Part shown: positions 1-9,152 of the stretch, in pieces
How positions within the stretch are numbered: the stretch's first letter is position 1
How the letters are laid out: each line of letters opens with the position of its first letter
Origin: CAVRJC01 sp964505725
GTDB taxonomy: Bacteria > Actinomycetota > Acidimicrobiia > IMCC26256 > DASPTH01
DNA length: 64,000 bases
Assembly (NCBI GenBank): GCA_964505725.1
Contig: CAZDJK010000085.1
Coordinates: 11,798 to 75,797, forward strand
Direction: 5' to 3'
Notes under the pieces: generated by a model
Database searches by the model: none
What the model was told of the DNA's origin: nothing
The model's input: the letters and a program-made list of their open reading frames with translations, nothing else
Translations under genes and position numbers: made by a program

Positions 1-38
1 CCGCCCCCCGGTAGTACGGGCGAAGCCGGCGCGGGGAT

Positions 39-740
39 TCAGACGCCGAAGCGGCGGAAGAGCACCGCGCGCTCGCATCCCGCGGCCATTCCCGCGTAGC
101 CGGCCATGTCGGTGAGGAACTCCTCCGGCTCGAAGCCGGTGCCGAGCCCGTCGATGTAGGCGCGGTGCTCCTCGAGCGAGGCGATGCCCCGCGCGAGCGT
201 CTCGCCCACGTCGACGAAGTGGGTGGGTGGGTCCATGGCACCCACGTAGACGGCCCGCGTCCCCTGCCACGGTTCGCCGAGATCGGGGAACATCCACCGG
301 TTGGCGGCGTCGCGACAGGCGTCGAGGGTGGCGAGGCCGACGGCGCGGTGGTCGGCGTGGTTCACGCCGCCGCTCTCGCCCCACGTGAGCTCGAAGTTGG
401 TCGTGATCACCACATCGGGCCGGAGCCGACGGAACCAGGCGGAGAGGTCGCGGCGGAGCTCGAGCCCGTACTCGACGCTCCCGTCCGGGTAGCCGAGGAA
501 CACGACCTCCGACACGCCCACCCGCGCTGCGCTGCGGCGCTCCTCGTCCTCACGGAGCGGACCGGCCTCGGCGGGGAGCATGCCGTCGATCCCGGCCTCG
601 CCGCTCGTGACGAGCACGTACGAGACCTCCTTGCCCTGGTCGGTCCACCGGGCGATCGCGCTCGCGATGCCGTACTCGAGGTCGTCGGGGTGCGCCACCA
701 CGGCCGTGGCCCGCTGCCAATCTTCTTCCACCGGCTGCAT
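39..740 (-). CDS. PIG-L family zinc deacetylase
   Basis: 233-residue LmbE/PIG-L-type hydrolase that removes an N-acetyl group from a sugar or sugar conjugate using a metal. The AHPDDLEYG motif lies at residues 16-24 and the second metal/catalytic motif H-A-D-H at 128-131, both intact; length is normal for the family. The ATG is 112 bp from the divergent enoyl-CoA hydratase-like gene, and a perfect inverted repeat lies between them. MshB (mycothiol) and Mca belong to this superfamily, but nothing here fixes the substrate. Family sure, substrate unknown. Confidence 0.9.
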   Translation of the reverse strand: MQPVEEDWQRATAVVAHPDDLEYGIASAIARWTDQGKEVSYVLVTSGEAGIDGMLPAEAGPLREDEERRSAARVGVSEVVFLGYPDGSVEYGLELRRDLSAWFRRLRPDVVITTNFELTWGESGGVNHADHRAVGLATLDACRDAANRWMFPDLGEPWQGTRAVYVGAMDPPTHFVDVGETLARGIASLEEHRAYIDGLGTGFEPEEFLTDMAGYAGMAAGCERAVLFRRFGV

Positions 741-768
741 GTGACCTTCATATCCCTCTCCCCCGCCA

Positions 769-816
769 AACTTGCGTCACTTGAACTGGTTATTTTCCGT
801 TCAAGTGACGCAAGTT
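769..816. promoter_or_regulatory. perfect 18-bp inverted repeat between divergent genes
   Basis: Arms AACTTGCGTCACTTGAAC (769-786) and its exact reverse complement (799-816) are separated by the 12-base AT-rich spacer 787-798. It lies between the divergent PIG-L and hydratase-like starts, 36 bp upstream of the latter's ATG. The size and position suit a two-site operator for a dimeric regulator, which is inference. It could also fold as an RNA hairpin, but no T-run follows. Confidence 0.7.
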
Positions 817-851
817 GGTGTGGGAGAGGAATCGACCACCTGGAGGAACTC

Positions 852-1661
852 ATGACCGACGAGCTCGTGCTCACGGAGCTGGCCGACCGCGTGCTCACCG
901 CCACGCTGAACCGGCCCGAGAAGCACAACGCGCTGGACGCGGCGATGCACACCGCGCTCTGGGACGTGATCGGGAACGCCGGGACGGATGACGCGGTCGG
1001 TGCGATCGTGATCCGCGGTGCCGGCAAGTCGTTCTGCAGTGGCGCCGACGTCACGCCCGGACCCGACCTGCCCAACGACTTCGAGCTGAACCTCCGCGGC
1101 GACATCGACGGGATGCGCCGCGGGATCGAGCGGTGGCGCAGGTTGCGCGAGCTCGGCAAGGCCGTGGTCGCGCAGGTGCACGGGTACTGCCTGGGTGAGG
1201 GCACCGACCTCGCCCTCCACTGCGACATCGTCGTCGCGGCCGACGACGCGCAGTTCGGCTATCCGATCGTGCGCTCGCTGGGCTCACCGGTCACGCACAT
1301 GTGGACCTACCTGGCGGGGCCGCAGTGGGCCAAGTACGTGCTCATGACGGGCGACAACGTCGACGGCGCCACCGCGGCGCGCATCGGCCTGGCGCTGCGC
1401 TCGGTGCCGGTCGACGAGCTCGACGAGGTGACCCATGCGATCGCGGCGCGGATGGCGAGCGTGCCGCTCGAGCTGCTCGCCGCGAACAAGGCCATCTGCA
1501 ACAAGGCCGTCGACCTCATGGGGTGGGCCCTGCTGCAGCAGCTCGCGGTCGAGAACGACGCCATCGCGCACAAGGCGCAGGCCGTCGCCGAGTGGCACGA
1601 GATCGCCCGGCGCGACGGGCTGCGCGCCGCGATCGCGCACGGCGAGCGCGGCCTGAGCTAG
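852..1661 (+). CDS. enoyl-CoA hydratase/isomerase family protein
   Basis: 269-residue crotonase-fold protein that would act on an acyl-CoA. The ATG at 852 is chosen because GGAGGA sits five bases upstream; the open frame extends further 5' but crosses the divergent promoter. Oxyanion-hole segments are visible near residues 55-66 (GAGKSFCSGAD) and 107-125 (QVHGYCLGEGTDLALHCD). The two usual hydratase glutamates are not in place: the first position reads TDLA rather than CELA, and the second region (FGYPIVRS) lacks Glu. It may therefore be an isomerase, hydrolase or other crotonase-fold enzyme. Confidence 0.85.
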   Translation: MTDELVLTELADRVLTATLNRPEKHNALDAAMHTALWDVIGNAGTDDAVGAIVIRGAGKSFCSGADVTPGPDLPNDFELNLRGDIDGMRRGIERWRRLRELGKAVVAQVHGYCLGEGTDLALHCDIVVAADDAQFGYPIVRSLGSPVTHMWTYLAGPQWAKYVLMTGDNVDGATAARIGLALRSVPVDELDEVTHAIAARMASVPLELLAANKAICNKAVDLMGWALLQQLAVENDAIAHKAQAVAEWHEIARRDGLRAAIAHGERGLS

Positions 1662-1686
1662 CCGGCGCGGCAGAGACCCGAGGCGC

Positions 1687-1992
1687 TCAGCGCCCCATCT
1701 GCTTGGGGCCCTTGAGCTTCTCGACGAAGCTCTCGATCGGGATCGCGGGCAGCGTCGTAACCTTGACCGACCCGCGGGAGCCGAGGTCGACGGAGAGGTG
1801 CGCGATGGTCTCGTTGTCGGGCGCCTCCACCACGGTCAGAAAGTCGTAGGCCCCGAGCAGCGCGTACTGCGCCACCACCTTGCAGCCGAACTCGCCGATC
1901 TCGTTGTTCACTTCCGACAGACGTTCGGGGTTGGCGTGCAGGGTGTGACCACCCTCGGTCGTGAGCGTGCTGAGCAGTACGTATGTCGCCAT
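1687..1992 (-). CDS. GYD domain protein
   Basis: 101-residue protein matching the GYD family (alpha-beta barrel-like small proteins of unknown role). The typical start MATYVLLSTLT, the central LLGAYDFLTVVEAPD and the C-terminal T-L-P-A-I-P segment are visible. The ATG at 1992 is preceded by GAGGGAG; the much longer open frame upstream is antisense to other coding sequence. Function unknown; it lies just upstream of a convergent hydratase-like gene. Confidence 0.8.
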   Translation of the reverse strand: MATYVLLSTLTTEGGHTLHANPERLSEVNNEIGEFGCKVVAQYALLGAYDFLTVVEAPDNETIAHLSVDLGSRGSVKVTTLPAIPIESFVEKLKGPKQMGR

Positions 1993-2081
1993 CGGTACTC
2001 CCTCTTCTCGCGTCTCGACGATGTCCGGTCCTGACTCTGCGCCCTTCGGGCGCTCCCGTCCAGCCCTACCCGGTCGCGGTG

Positions 2082-3173
2082 TCAGGGAACCACCGTGACG
2101 TGGAGCGCAGGCGGGTCGTCGTCGATCTCGCCCACGAGGAGACCGATCGCGCGTTCGACGCCGTCGAGCCCGACGGTGTGAGTGTGGAGACGCTCGAGCG
2201 GATAGCGACGCGCGTTGATCAACTCGACCGCGCGCTCGACGCCCCAAGCAGACGCGCCGAGGACGCCGACGAGGTGGAGGCGTCGTTGCACGATCCGGTC
2301 CACCGGGAACTCCGCGATCGTGTGGCCGTCCTTGAGGCCGGCGAGCACGATCGTCGCCCCCGCTCGGGCGGCCGCGAGCGCGTCGAGCACGGGATCGGTG
2401 GCGATGGGCGTCGTGTCGACGACCCGGTCCGCGCCCGCACCCCCGGTGAGGGCCTTGACGCGCGCCACCACGTCGTCCTCGCCGACGACGAGCGCGGCCG
2501 TCGCACCGAGCTCGAGCGCGAGGCCGAGCTTCGCCCGGTCGCGGGGCAGCCCGGTGACGACGACCTGTCCGGCACCTTGCTCCAGCGCCGCGAGCAGGCA
2601 CGCGAGGCCGCGTTGGCCGCAACCGAGCACGAGCAGGGTGTCGCCGTGCCGCGTCCCGGCGGCGCGGATCGCCCAGTCGAAGCCGGCGCCAATCGGATTG
2701 AACAGCACCGCGTCCTCCACTGGGAGGTCGTCGGCCATCGGGACGAGCACGGTGTTGGGCGCGAGGACCATGTACTCCGCGTACCCGCCCCACAACCCGC
2801 TCCCGACCGACGCCGACCGGAAGCCGTACGAGAACTGGTTCCGGCACGCACGCCCGGCGCGGCAACCGTCACAGGTTCCGCACGGCCTCGTCCCGTGGAC
2901 CGCGACCCGGCTGCCCACGTCGACCCCGAGCCGGTCGCGCGCCTCGTCGCCGAGCGCCGCGATGCGCCCGACGACCTCGTGACCGGGGACGACCGGGTAG
3001 TCGTGCAACCCGATACGGCGCGTCATGCCGTCGAACTGCTCGACATCACTCCCGCACATGCCACAGCCCTCGATCCGCAGCAGCGCGCCACCGGAAGGCG
3101 GTTCCGGAACGTCGAGCTCGCGCACCTCGATGGCGCGGTCGGCGACCTGCATCGCCGCTCTCGCTCGCATCAT
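2082..3173 (-). CDS. zinc-dependent alcohol dehydrogenase family protein
   Basis: 363-residue medium-chain dehydrogenase. Catalytic zinc region GCGMCGSD (C40), PGHEVVG with H65-E66, structural-zinc cysteines C98, C101, C104 and C110, and a Rossmann segment VLGCGQRG are all visible. It would oxidise an alcohol or polyol with NAD(P). Two adjacent ATGs (3173, 3170) follow GGGGAG, and a third in-frame ATG at 3152 is possible. It is divergent from the SDR at 3234, so the two may share a promoter region and a pathway (inference). Confidence 0.88.
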   Translation of the reverse strand: MMRARAAMQVADRAIEVRELDVPEPPSGGALLRIEGCGMCGSDVEQFDGMTRRIGLHDYPVVPGHEVVGRIAALGDEARDRLGVDVGSRVAVHGTRPCGTCDGCRAGRACRNQFSYGFRSASVGSGLWGGYAEYMVLAPNTVLVPMADDLPVEDAVLFNPIGAGFDWAIRAAGTRHGDTLLVLGCGQRGLACLLAALEQGAGQVVVTGLPRDRAKLGLALELGATAALVVGEDDVVARVKALTGGAGADRVVDTTPIATDPVLDALAAARAGATIVLAGLKDGHTIAEFPVDRIVQRRLHLVGVLGASAWGVERAVELINARRYPLERLHTHTVGLDGVERAIGLLVGEIDDDPPALHVTVVP

Positions 3174-3233
3174 GCTCCCCGGGTCCGAACGATGCGCGAT
3201 GCTACCGACCGCCGACGGACGGACGGAGCGTCG

Positions 3234-3986
3234 ATGAACCGAGTCGTGGTGATATCCGGCGGAGGCACCGGCATCGGCGCCGCGATCGCGCGGACGGTCG
3301 CCGAGGACGGCGCGCACGCGGTGCTCCTCGGACGGCGGGAGGAGAAGCTGCGGGTCACCGCATCGGCGATCGCGGACGACTGTGGCGCGAACCACGTGAG
3401 CTGGCTCCAAGCCGACGCGTCGGAACCGGGAGACGTCGAGCGGGTCGCCGCGCAGGTGCGCGACGCGCACGGCACCATCGACGGTGTCGTGAACAACGCG
3501 GGTGGGGGTGGCGGCCTGCCGGGTGCAACGCTCCGCGAGGTGAAGGAGAGCTGGCACCGCACCTACGACACCAACATGATCACCGCGGTGCTGCTCACCA
3601 CCGCGCTGGCGCCGATGCTGCGCCGGCCCGGCGGGCGCATCGTGAACATCAGCTCCATGTCGGCGATCTTCGGTGCGGGCGGCGCCGCGTACGTCGCGGC
3701 GAAGGGCGCGCTGAACGCGTGGACACGCGCGCTGACCTACCAGTACGCCAAGGACGGGATCACCGCCAACGCGGTCGTCCCCGGGTTCACTCCCGACACC
3801 GAGCTCTTCGGCGGCAACCCACCGCCGGTCAGCGACGACGCGATCCGCGCCCGTTACCCGTCGGGGCGGGCGGGCACGCCGCAGGACATCGCGGGCATGG
3901 TGCGCTACCTCCTCTCACCCGAGGCCTCCTTCGTCACCAGCCAGGTGATCGAGGTCGCGGGCGGCGTGCTCCCGCCCGCGTACTGA
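3234..3986 (+). CDS. SDR family NAD(P)-dependent oxidoreductase
   Basis: 250-residue classical short-chain dehydrogenase with cofactor motif GGGTGIG (9-15), NNAG (87-90), serine cluster near 140-143 and catalytic Y153-x3-K157. The C-terminal VIEVAGG end is typical. The start at 3234 is preceded by GGACGGAG; the longer upstream frame is antisense to the alcohol dehydrogenase. Likely a 3-oxoacyl or secondary-alcohol dehydrogenase; substrate unknown. Confidence 0.92.
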   Translation: MNRVVVISGGGTGIGAAIARTVAEDGAHAVLLGRREEKLRVTASAIADDCGANHVSWLQADASEPGDVERVAAQVRDAHGTIDGVVNNAGGGGGLPGATLREVKESWHRTYDTNMITAVLLTTALAPMLRRPGGRIVNISSMSAIFGAGGAAYVAAKGALNAWTRALTYQYAKDGITANAVVPGFTPDTELFGGNPPPVSDDAIRARYPSGRAGTPQDIAGMVRYLLSPEASFVTSQVIEVAGGVLPPAY

Positions 3987-4006
3987 GCACGCCGCTCCGG
4001 TCGCCC

Positions 4007-4567
4007 TCAGTGGTCACCGGGGAACACGTCGACCTCCGACACGTGCCACACGGGACTGTCGCCGGCGGTCTCGACGTTGAAGCCGTAGTCGTAGACGAGC
4101 GTGCCGCCGTAGGTTGCGCCCCACGAGACGAGCAGGGCCACGACGATCGAGAGCACGAGCACGCCGATCGTCGGGTACGAGCGGTCGTAGTCGACGAGCC
4201 GCCACACGATGTCGACGGCGGCCAGGATGGTCACGGTGATCATGATCCAGGCGTGGGTGTTCGCGGTCCGGCGCGCCTGGGTGCCTTTCTCGGTGGAGCG
4301 CAGCCAGTCCCAGAGGCCGGTCAGCGCGGCGAACACCGACACCGTGGCGCCGCCGATGAGCACGAAGGTGCCGGCTCGGTAGAAGTCGCGCGCCCACGAC
4401 TCGCTCTGGCCCGCGAAGGAGATGATGTCGAACGCGGCGACGAGCACGTAGGCGACGACGGGGAAGTCGGTCAGCGGCGGGTGGAACGGCTTGCCCGCCC
4501 AGCCCCGCAGGCCTTTGAACTTCCTCCCGCGCAAGGTCAGCGTCGGACGAACCGAGAACTTCCGCAT
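4007..4567 (-). CDS. DUF2231-type membrane protein
   Basis: 186-residue polytopic protein with the DUF2231 hallmark GKPFHPPLTDFPV (residues 25-37) followed by about four hydrophobic segments. The ATG at 4567 is preferred since GGGGGAG lies six bases upstream; a GTG 24 bases further up has no clear site. Convergent with the SDR, 20 bp apart. Function is unknown; family members are small inner-membrane proteins sometimes linked to redox proteins. Confidence 0.8.
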   Translation of the reverse strand: MRKFSVRPTLTLRGRKFKGLRGWAGKPFHPPLTDFPVVAYVLVAAFDIISFAGQSESWARDFYRAGTFVLIGGATVSVFAALTGLWDWLRSTEKGTQARRTANTHAWIMITVTILAAVDIVWRLVDYDRSYPTIGVLVLSIVVALLVSWGATYGGTLVYDYGFNVETAGDSPVWHVSEVDVFPGDH

Positions 4568-4685
4568 AGCCCGCTCCCCCTTCTCGAGCACGCTGTCGCA
4601 CGCGACGTTATCGACAATGAGTCTTGGCGATAGTCAAGCGGGGCAAACCTCCCTTGGCAAGCGCCAAGCACCCCGGGGCCGGCGC

Positions 4686-6050
4686 TCAGCGTCGCACGGG
4701 TTGGCGCGTCGTCGCCCCGTCGAGCACGGTCGGCGGTGCGAGCTCACCCTCGTCGTGCGGGGCGCCTCGAAGCCCGCGCATCGTGCGCGTGGAGAGCGCG
4801 ACGAGCGCGACCGCGGCCAACACGATGATCGACGGCTCCGCACCCTGGCGGAAGCGCGTGGCGCCGTGCAGTGCCATCGACATGAACGTCACGACGACCA
4901 TCGGCACTACGAGCGGCCAGATGGGAACGCGCCGTCGACGCAACACGAACGCGCCGGCAAAGGCAAGGGGGAGCATCACGAGGAACATCGCATACCCCAC
5001 GATGAGCCACGAGCGGACGCCGTTGTCACCCTGGTCGTAGGTCAACAGGGAAGAAGGGTTCCAGAGGTTCCACGTGCGCAGGACGCGTGCCGCGAGGACG
5101 ACGGGGAGCCGGCCGAGATGGTGGGACATGTACCGCAGACCTGCCGTCGTTCCGGGTGCGAGGTCCGCGGCCTCGTTGTGGATCGTCCCGGGCGGATTGT
5201 GCTTCTTGTCGTATTGCGCGTACGCCCCGTACACGCAGTACAGATCCCACGAGCCGAGGCGCGTCCCCGAGTAGGTAGCAGGACAGTTCGCTCCCGCGAT
5301 CGCCGTCGTCGTGTTGGTCGACGCGGGCACGAACCGGTCGAACACCACCTCGTTGCGGATCATCCACGGCCCGAAGACGATCCCGACGGCGAGCCCGACG
5401 ACGACCAACGCCTGGAACCGCTGCCCCCACCCGGCGTACGAACGCCAGACGAGCGGTATGCCGAGGCCGAGCAACAGCAGCACGCCCTCGCCACGCGTGA
5501 GGGCGGCCAGCCCGATGAGCACGCCGAGCACACAGAAGCGAGGCAAGGTCGGCCGCTCGATCAACGAATAGGACACGAGCAGCGCGCCGGCCAAGAGAGG
5601 AATGAACAGCACCTCGGCGAACAGCAGCGCCGCGGGCTGGAAGAACATCGGGTACACGGCGGCGATCCCTCCCGCCACCAGCGCCGCCCACGGCCCGGCG
5701 AGCTTGCGCGCGAGCAGGGCGACCATCACGACACCGAGCGTCCCGATCAGGCTGGAGAACGCCTCGAGCTCGTGGAGGGACCGGAAGCCGAGCGCCGCGG
5801 GCACCGCGAGGATCAGCGGGTAGAGCGGAGGGTGCTCCGCGGTTTGCACACTCCGCGACGGGCTCGCGGCAAGCTCGTACGGACGCACGTAGCCCTCGCC
5901 GTCGGCGATCTGGCGCGCGACCGAGTAGTAGAAGAACGAGTCGCCGGTCGTGAGCGCCCGGTCGCCGTGCGCCTCGACGAATGCGATCCGGATCCCGAAC
6001 GCCGCCACCGCGATGACGGCGAGGGCCACGAAGAAGCGACGCGGCATCAT
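4686..6050 (-). CDS. GT39-type (ArnT/PMT-like) membrane glycosyltransferase
   Basis: 454-residue protein with about 10-12 membrane segments. Family signs are the acidic residue in the first extracytoplasmic loop (TTGDSFFYYS, D37) and AEHPPLYPL (71-79), as in lipid-linked-sugar mannosyltransferases of the PMT_2/ArnT type. It would move a sugar from a polyprenyl-phosphate donor to a lipid, glycan or protein outside the membrane. Divergent from the radical SAM gene with 77 bp between. Acceptor not predictable. Confidence 0.8.
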   Translation of the reverse strand: MMPRRFFVALAVIAVAAFGIRIAFVEAHGDRALTTGDSFFYYSVARQIADGEGYVRPYELAASPSRSVQTAEHPPLYPLILAVPAALGFRSLHELEAFSSLIGTLGVVMVALLARKLAGPWAALVAGGIAAVYPMFFQPAALLFAEVLFIPLLAGALLVSYSLIERPTLPRFCVLGVLIGLAALTRGEGVLLLLGLGIPLVWRSYAGWGQRFQALVVVGLAVGIVFGPWMIRNEVVFDRFVPASTNTTTAIAGANCPATYSGTRLGSWDLYCVYGAYAQYDKKHNPPGTIHNEAADLAPGTTAGLRYMSHHLGRLPVVLAARVLRTWNLWNPSSLLTYDQGDNGVRSWLIVGYAMFLVMLPLAFAGAFVLRRRRVPIWPLVVPMVVVTFMSMALHGATRFRQGAEPSIIVLAAVALVALSTRTMRGLRGAPHDEGELAPPTVLDGATTRQPVRR

Positions 6051-6127
6051 CGGCGCACCATCCAGCCGGTGACGCTAGCCCGTCGACCGAACCGGAGCGC
6101 ACAGGGCTGCCCGGTACACTCGCACCC

Positions 6128-7366
6128 GTGTCGAAGCTCGGCGGTGTCGTGGGGGAGGTCCGACGCGTCTTCAACCAGAGGGACCTCGACACGCTGATCC
6201 TCTTCGTCACGAACGCGTGCAACCTCAGCTGCGGGTTCTGCTGCTACGCCGACAACCTCAACCAGACGCGCGACATCCGCTTCGACGACATGGTCAGGCT
6301 CAGCGAGACCATGCCGCAGTTCCGGTGCCTGCTGCTCTCCGGCGGCGAGCCCTTCCTGCGACACCGGCTCGACGAGATCATGCTCGCGTTCGTTCGGAAC
6401 AACGGCATCTCGTCCATCTCGATCCCGACCAACGGCTGGTACCTCGACCGCACCGAGCGCGCCTGCAAGTCGTTTCTCGAGCAGAACGACACCGTGATGC
6501 TCACGCTCAACTTCTCGGTCGACGGGCTCGCCGAGACGCACAACGCGATCCGGGGCAAGCCGGAGACCTTCGACAACCTCTGCCACACGCTCGAGCAGAT
6601 GCTCCCGTGGCGCGACCGCTACCCCAACCTGCGCTTCCGCGTGAACAGTGTCGTCACGCCCGACAACATCGGCGAGATCCGCGCCACGGTCGATTTCTTC
6701 GCCCAGCACTACGACCTCGACGAGCACGGGATCGAGATCGTGCGCGACCAGCACCTCGTCGACGCGCACCACGACTCCCCCGAGCGGCGGGCGATCGCGG
6801 ACGAGCTCGTCGAGCTCGTCCGGTACTCCTACGACCTCTACTTCCGGCAGGAGAGCAAACCCCGGGGGAAGCTCGGTTACCTCCCGCAGGGCATGAGCAA
6901 CGTCTTGAACTACGCCCACAACCTGGCGATGACCGACGTCAAGCACGACCGGATGATGGGCAAGCTCTGGTCGTTCCCGTGCACCGCCGGCCGCAAGATC
7001 TGGGTCATCAGCGGGTCGGGCAGCCTGAGTGCCTGTGAGCTCCGCGACGAGGTGATCGACCTCAGGGACTTCGGCTTCGACGTGCAGGCCGCGATGGCCA
7101 CGGGCGCGATGGAGCGCGAACGCGAGCAGATCGCGATCGACCGGTGCGACTGCATCCACGGTTGCTTCATCGGGAGCAGCCTCCAGCACTCGCCGAAAGC
7201 GGTGGTCACGGAGGTCGCGCCGCGGGCGCTCGAATACTTCACCCGCAGGCGACGGACTCCGTCGTCACCCGCCAACATCCGGTCGCGCCCCGTCCCGGCG
7301 GAGGCTCCGGCGGACGCTCCGGCTCCCGTGATGCTCGCCGACCCTACGGTGCGCGCGCCTCGCTGA
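6128..7366 (+). CDS. radical SAM protein with C-terminal cysteine domain
   Basis: 412-residue radical SAM enzyme. The cluster motif C31-x3-C35-x2-C38 (CNLSCGFC) is intact, followed by the SAM-binding SGGEPFL segment. The C-terminal third has further cysteines (CTAGRK, SACELR, CDCIHGC) that could hold auxiliary clusters in SPASM style. Starts with GTG. Its last 23 bases overlap the convergent glycosyltransferase. No precursor-peptide gene was recognised nearby; a role in modifying a sugar, lipid or peptide of the envelope is a guess from neighbours. Confidence 0.85.
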   Translation: MSKLGGVVGEVRRVFNQRDLDTLILFVTNACNLSCGFCCYADNLNQTRDIRFDDMVRLSETMPQFRCLLLSGGEPFLRHRLDEIMLAFVRNNGISSISIPTNGWYLDRTERACKSFLEQNDTVMLTLNFSVDGLAETHNAIRGKPETFDNLCHTLEQMLPWRDRYPNLRFRVNSVVTPDNIGEIRATVDFFAQHYDLDEHGIEIVRDQHLVDAHHDSPERRAIADELVELVRYSYDLYFRQESKPRGKLGYLPQGMSNVLNYAHNLAMTDVKHDRMMGKLWSFPCTAGRKIWVISGSGSLSACELRDEVIDLRDFGFDVQAAMATGAMEREREQIAIDRCDCIHGCFIGSSLQHSPKAVVTEVAPRALEYFTRRRRTPSSPANIRSRPVPAEAPADAPAPVMLADPTVRAPR

Positions 7367-8543
7367 GCAGCCGCATCCAGCGCTCGCACACCACCGGCTC
7401 GTCGAACTCGCGCACGACGCGCCGGCCCTCGTGCGCGAGCGCCGCCCGCAGCTCGGGACGAGCCGCGAGCACCAGGACGTTGCCGACGAGCGCGTCCATG
7501 TCGCCGGGTGGTGAGAGCAGCGCGGATACGCCGTCGGCGAGCGTCTCGTGCGCGGTACCGACGTCGGAGGCAGCGAGCGCGCAGCCACACGCGAGTGAGT
7601 CGAGCAGCTTGAGGGGGAACCTCGCGCGATCGAGACGGGTGTCCTGGAGCGGCAGCACGCTCACGTCGCACCGCGTCAGCTCGTCGAGCATCGACGCCCG
7701 GTCGAGCGCGCCGGTGAACCGCACCACCCCGTCCAACCGAGCCGCGGCGACGATCTCGCGGCAGCGCACGAGCAACTCGCCCCCGCCGATCACGACGACG
7801 TCGAGGTGCGCGCACTCGGTGCGCCGCCGTGCCAGCGCCTCCAGGAACGCGACGTGGCCATGGTACGCGGTGACGCTGCTCGCGAACCCGACCCGGATCT
7901 TCTGCGGGGCATCCGCGTCCGCTGTCGCGCCCGACCCGGACGGAACGGGCTCGGGCACGTCCGCGAGCCGGATGAAGTTGGGGACGATCGTCGCGCTGCG
8001 GAACAGCCCCGCGAGCTCTTTGCTGCACACGGTGATGCCGCGCGCCGCGCGCGGCGCGGCACGCTCACACACGTCGTAGGCCGCCGCCACCACGCGTCCG
8101 CCGCCGCCCGCGCTGAACTGCGCGGCGCTCCAGTCGTCGATGTCGAGCCACACCGAACGGTGCGCGAGCCGGAGCACGATCACGGCGTAGAGCGACGCCG
8201 GCAACGTCGTGCTCACGACGACCTGCTCGGCACCTGCGCGCGCGACGTGCGCTTCGAGCCGCCGGGCGATGCGGTGGCACTCGCGCAGGTAGGAGACCGG
8301 CGACACCGTCGTGCGGGTGCCGTCGCCCCCGACCCGGTAGTGCGTGGGGCCGATCGCCTCCACCTCCATGCCGCTCCCGGGATCGTGCCGGGAGAACGGC
8401 GTTCCGCCGAACGACGGGTCGACGTCGGTGAGCGTCACCCCCCAGCCCCGGGACGCGAGGTACGCGCCGAACGCGCCGATCCGCTGGCTGATGGGCCGGC
8501 CGACCAGCGGCTGCCCACAGAAGAACACCACCGATCGGGTCAC
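7344..8543 (-). CDS. glycosyltransferase family 4/1-type
   Basis: 399-residue soluble GT-B fold glycosyltransferase. The N-terminal domain begins VVFFCGQPLVGRPISQR; the C-terminal nucleotide-sugar domain has GFASSVTAYHGHVAFLEAL, VVIGGGEL, and FPLKLLDSLACGCALAASDVG in place of the classical E-x7-E loop. It starts four bases inside the end of the upstream membrane-protein gene (ATGA), so the pair is co-transcribed. Donor and acceptor unknown. Confidence 0.85.
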   Translation of the reverse strand: MTRSVVFFCGQPLVGRPISQRIGAFGAYLASRGWGVTLTDVDPSFGGTPFSRHDPGSGMEVEAIGPTHYRVGGDGTRTTVSPVSYLRECHRIARRLEAHVARAGAEQVVVSTTLPASLYAVIVLRLAHRSVWLDIDDWSAAQFSAGGGGRVVAAAYDVCERAAPRAARGITVCSKELAGLFRSATIVPNFIRLADVPEPVPSGSGATADADAPQKIRVGFASSVTAYHGHVAFLEALARRRTECAHLDVVVIGGGELLVRCREIVAAARLDGVVRFTGALDRASMLDELTRCDVSVLPLQDTRLDRARFPLKLLDSLACGCALAASDVGTAHETLADGVSALLSPPGDMDALVGNVLVLAARPELRAALAHEGRRVVREFDEPVVCERWMRLLSEARAP

Positions 8544-9025
8544 GGGGTCGACGGCTCGGGCGCGTCGTCGAACACCAGGAGCCAGGCGATGTTGGCGCCG
8601 AGGAAGACGATCAGGGCCTGCAGGATCGCCTCGGCACGCAGCGCACGCGTCGTGATCCCGACGTCGCTAAGCACGCTCGGGAACACCGCGATGACGGCGA
8701 TCAGGAGGTACAGGACGACCGCGGCCACGTACGCGGCGAAGCCGAGCGACGAGGGCGCCGGCCCCCTGACGATGAGGAGGATCACCGCTCCCCCGGCGGC
8801 GACGATCGCGAACGAGACCCGCCAGAGATCGGTGCTCGCGGGGTTGACCAGCGACAGCAAGCTCATGAGCCCGGGCAGCGCGAAGTACAAGGAGATGCCG
8901 TAGGCACGTCGCCGGTGCAGCGCGCTGCGGCGCCATTCGCTGTGGCGCGTCTGCACCACGATGATCCAGAGGCCGAGCAGCGTGAAGCAGACCGTCGCGA
9001 ACGCGGCATAGAAGTCCTTCAGCAT
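8540..9025 (-). CDS. small polytopic membrane protein, unknown
   Basis: 161 residues, starting MLKDFYAAFATVCFTLLGLW, with about five hydrophobic helices. The ATG at 9025 is chosen for GGGAGG upstream; the open frame continues 5' without support. It overlaps the glycosyltransferase start by four bases, suggesting coupled translation and a linked role. No family was recognised. Confidence 0.7.
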   Translation of the reverse strand: MLKDFYAAFATVCFTLLGLWIIVVQTRHSEWRRSALHRRRAYGISLYFALPGLMSLLSLVNPASTDLWRVSFAIVAAGGAVILLIVRGPAPSSLGFAAYVAAVVLYLLIAVIAVFPSVLSDVGITTRALRAEAILQALIVFLGANIAWLLVFDDAPEPSTP

Positions 9026-9152
9026 CGTGCCCTCCCGTCGGGTGCCGTCACGGCCTCGGTCCCCCGGGCATTGTTGGGCGGCACTCCCGAGTTGGGCAAG
9101 GATCCCCGTCGTGCCCGCCGCCCCGCCCACCTTCGCTCGGAGCTGACCGGGC

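Noticed and set aside
1983..3986. Very long plus-strand open frame of 667 codons
   Set aside because: Most of it is the antisense of the zinc alcohol dehydrogenase; only its last part (3234-3986) is the real SDR.
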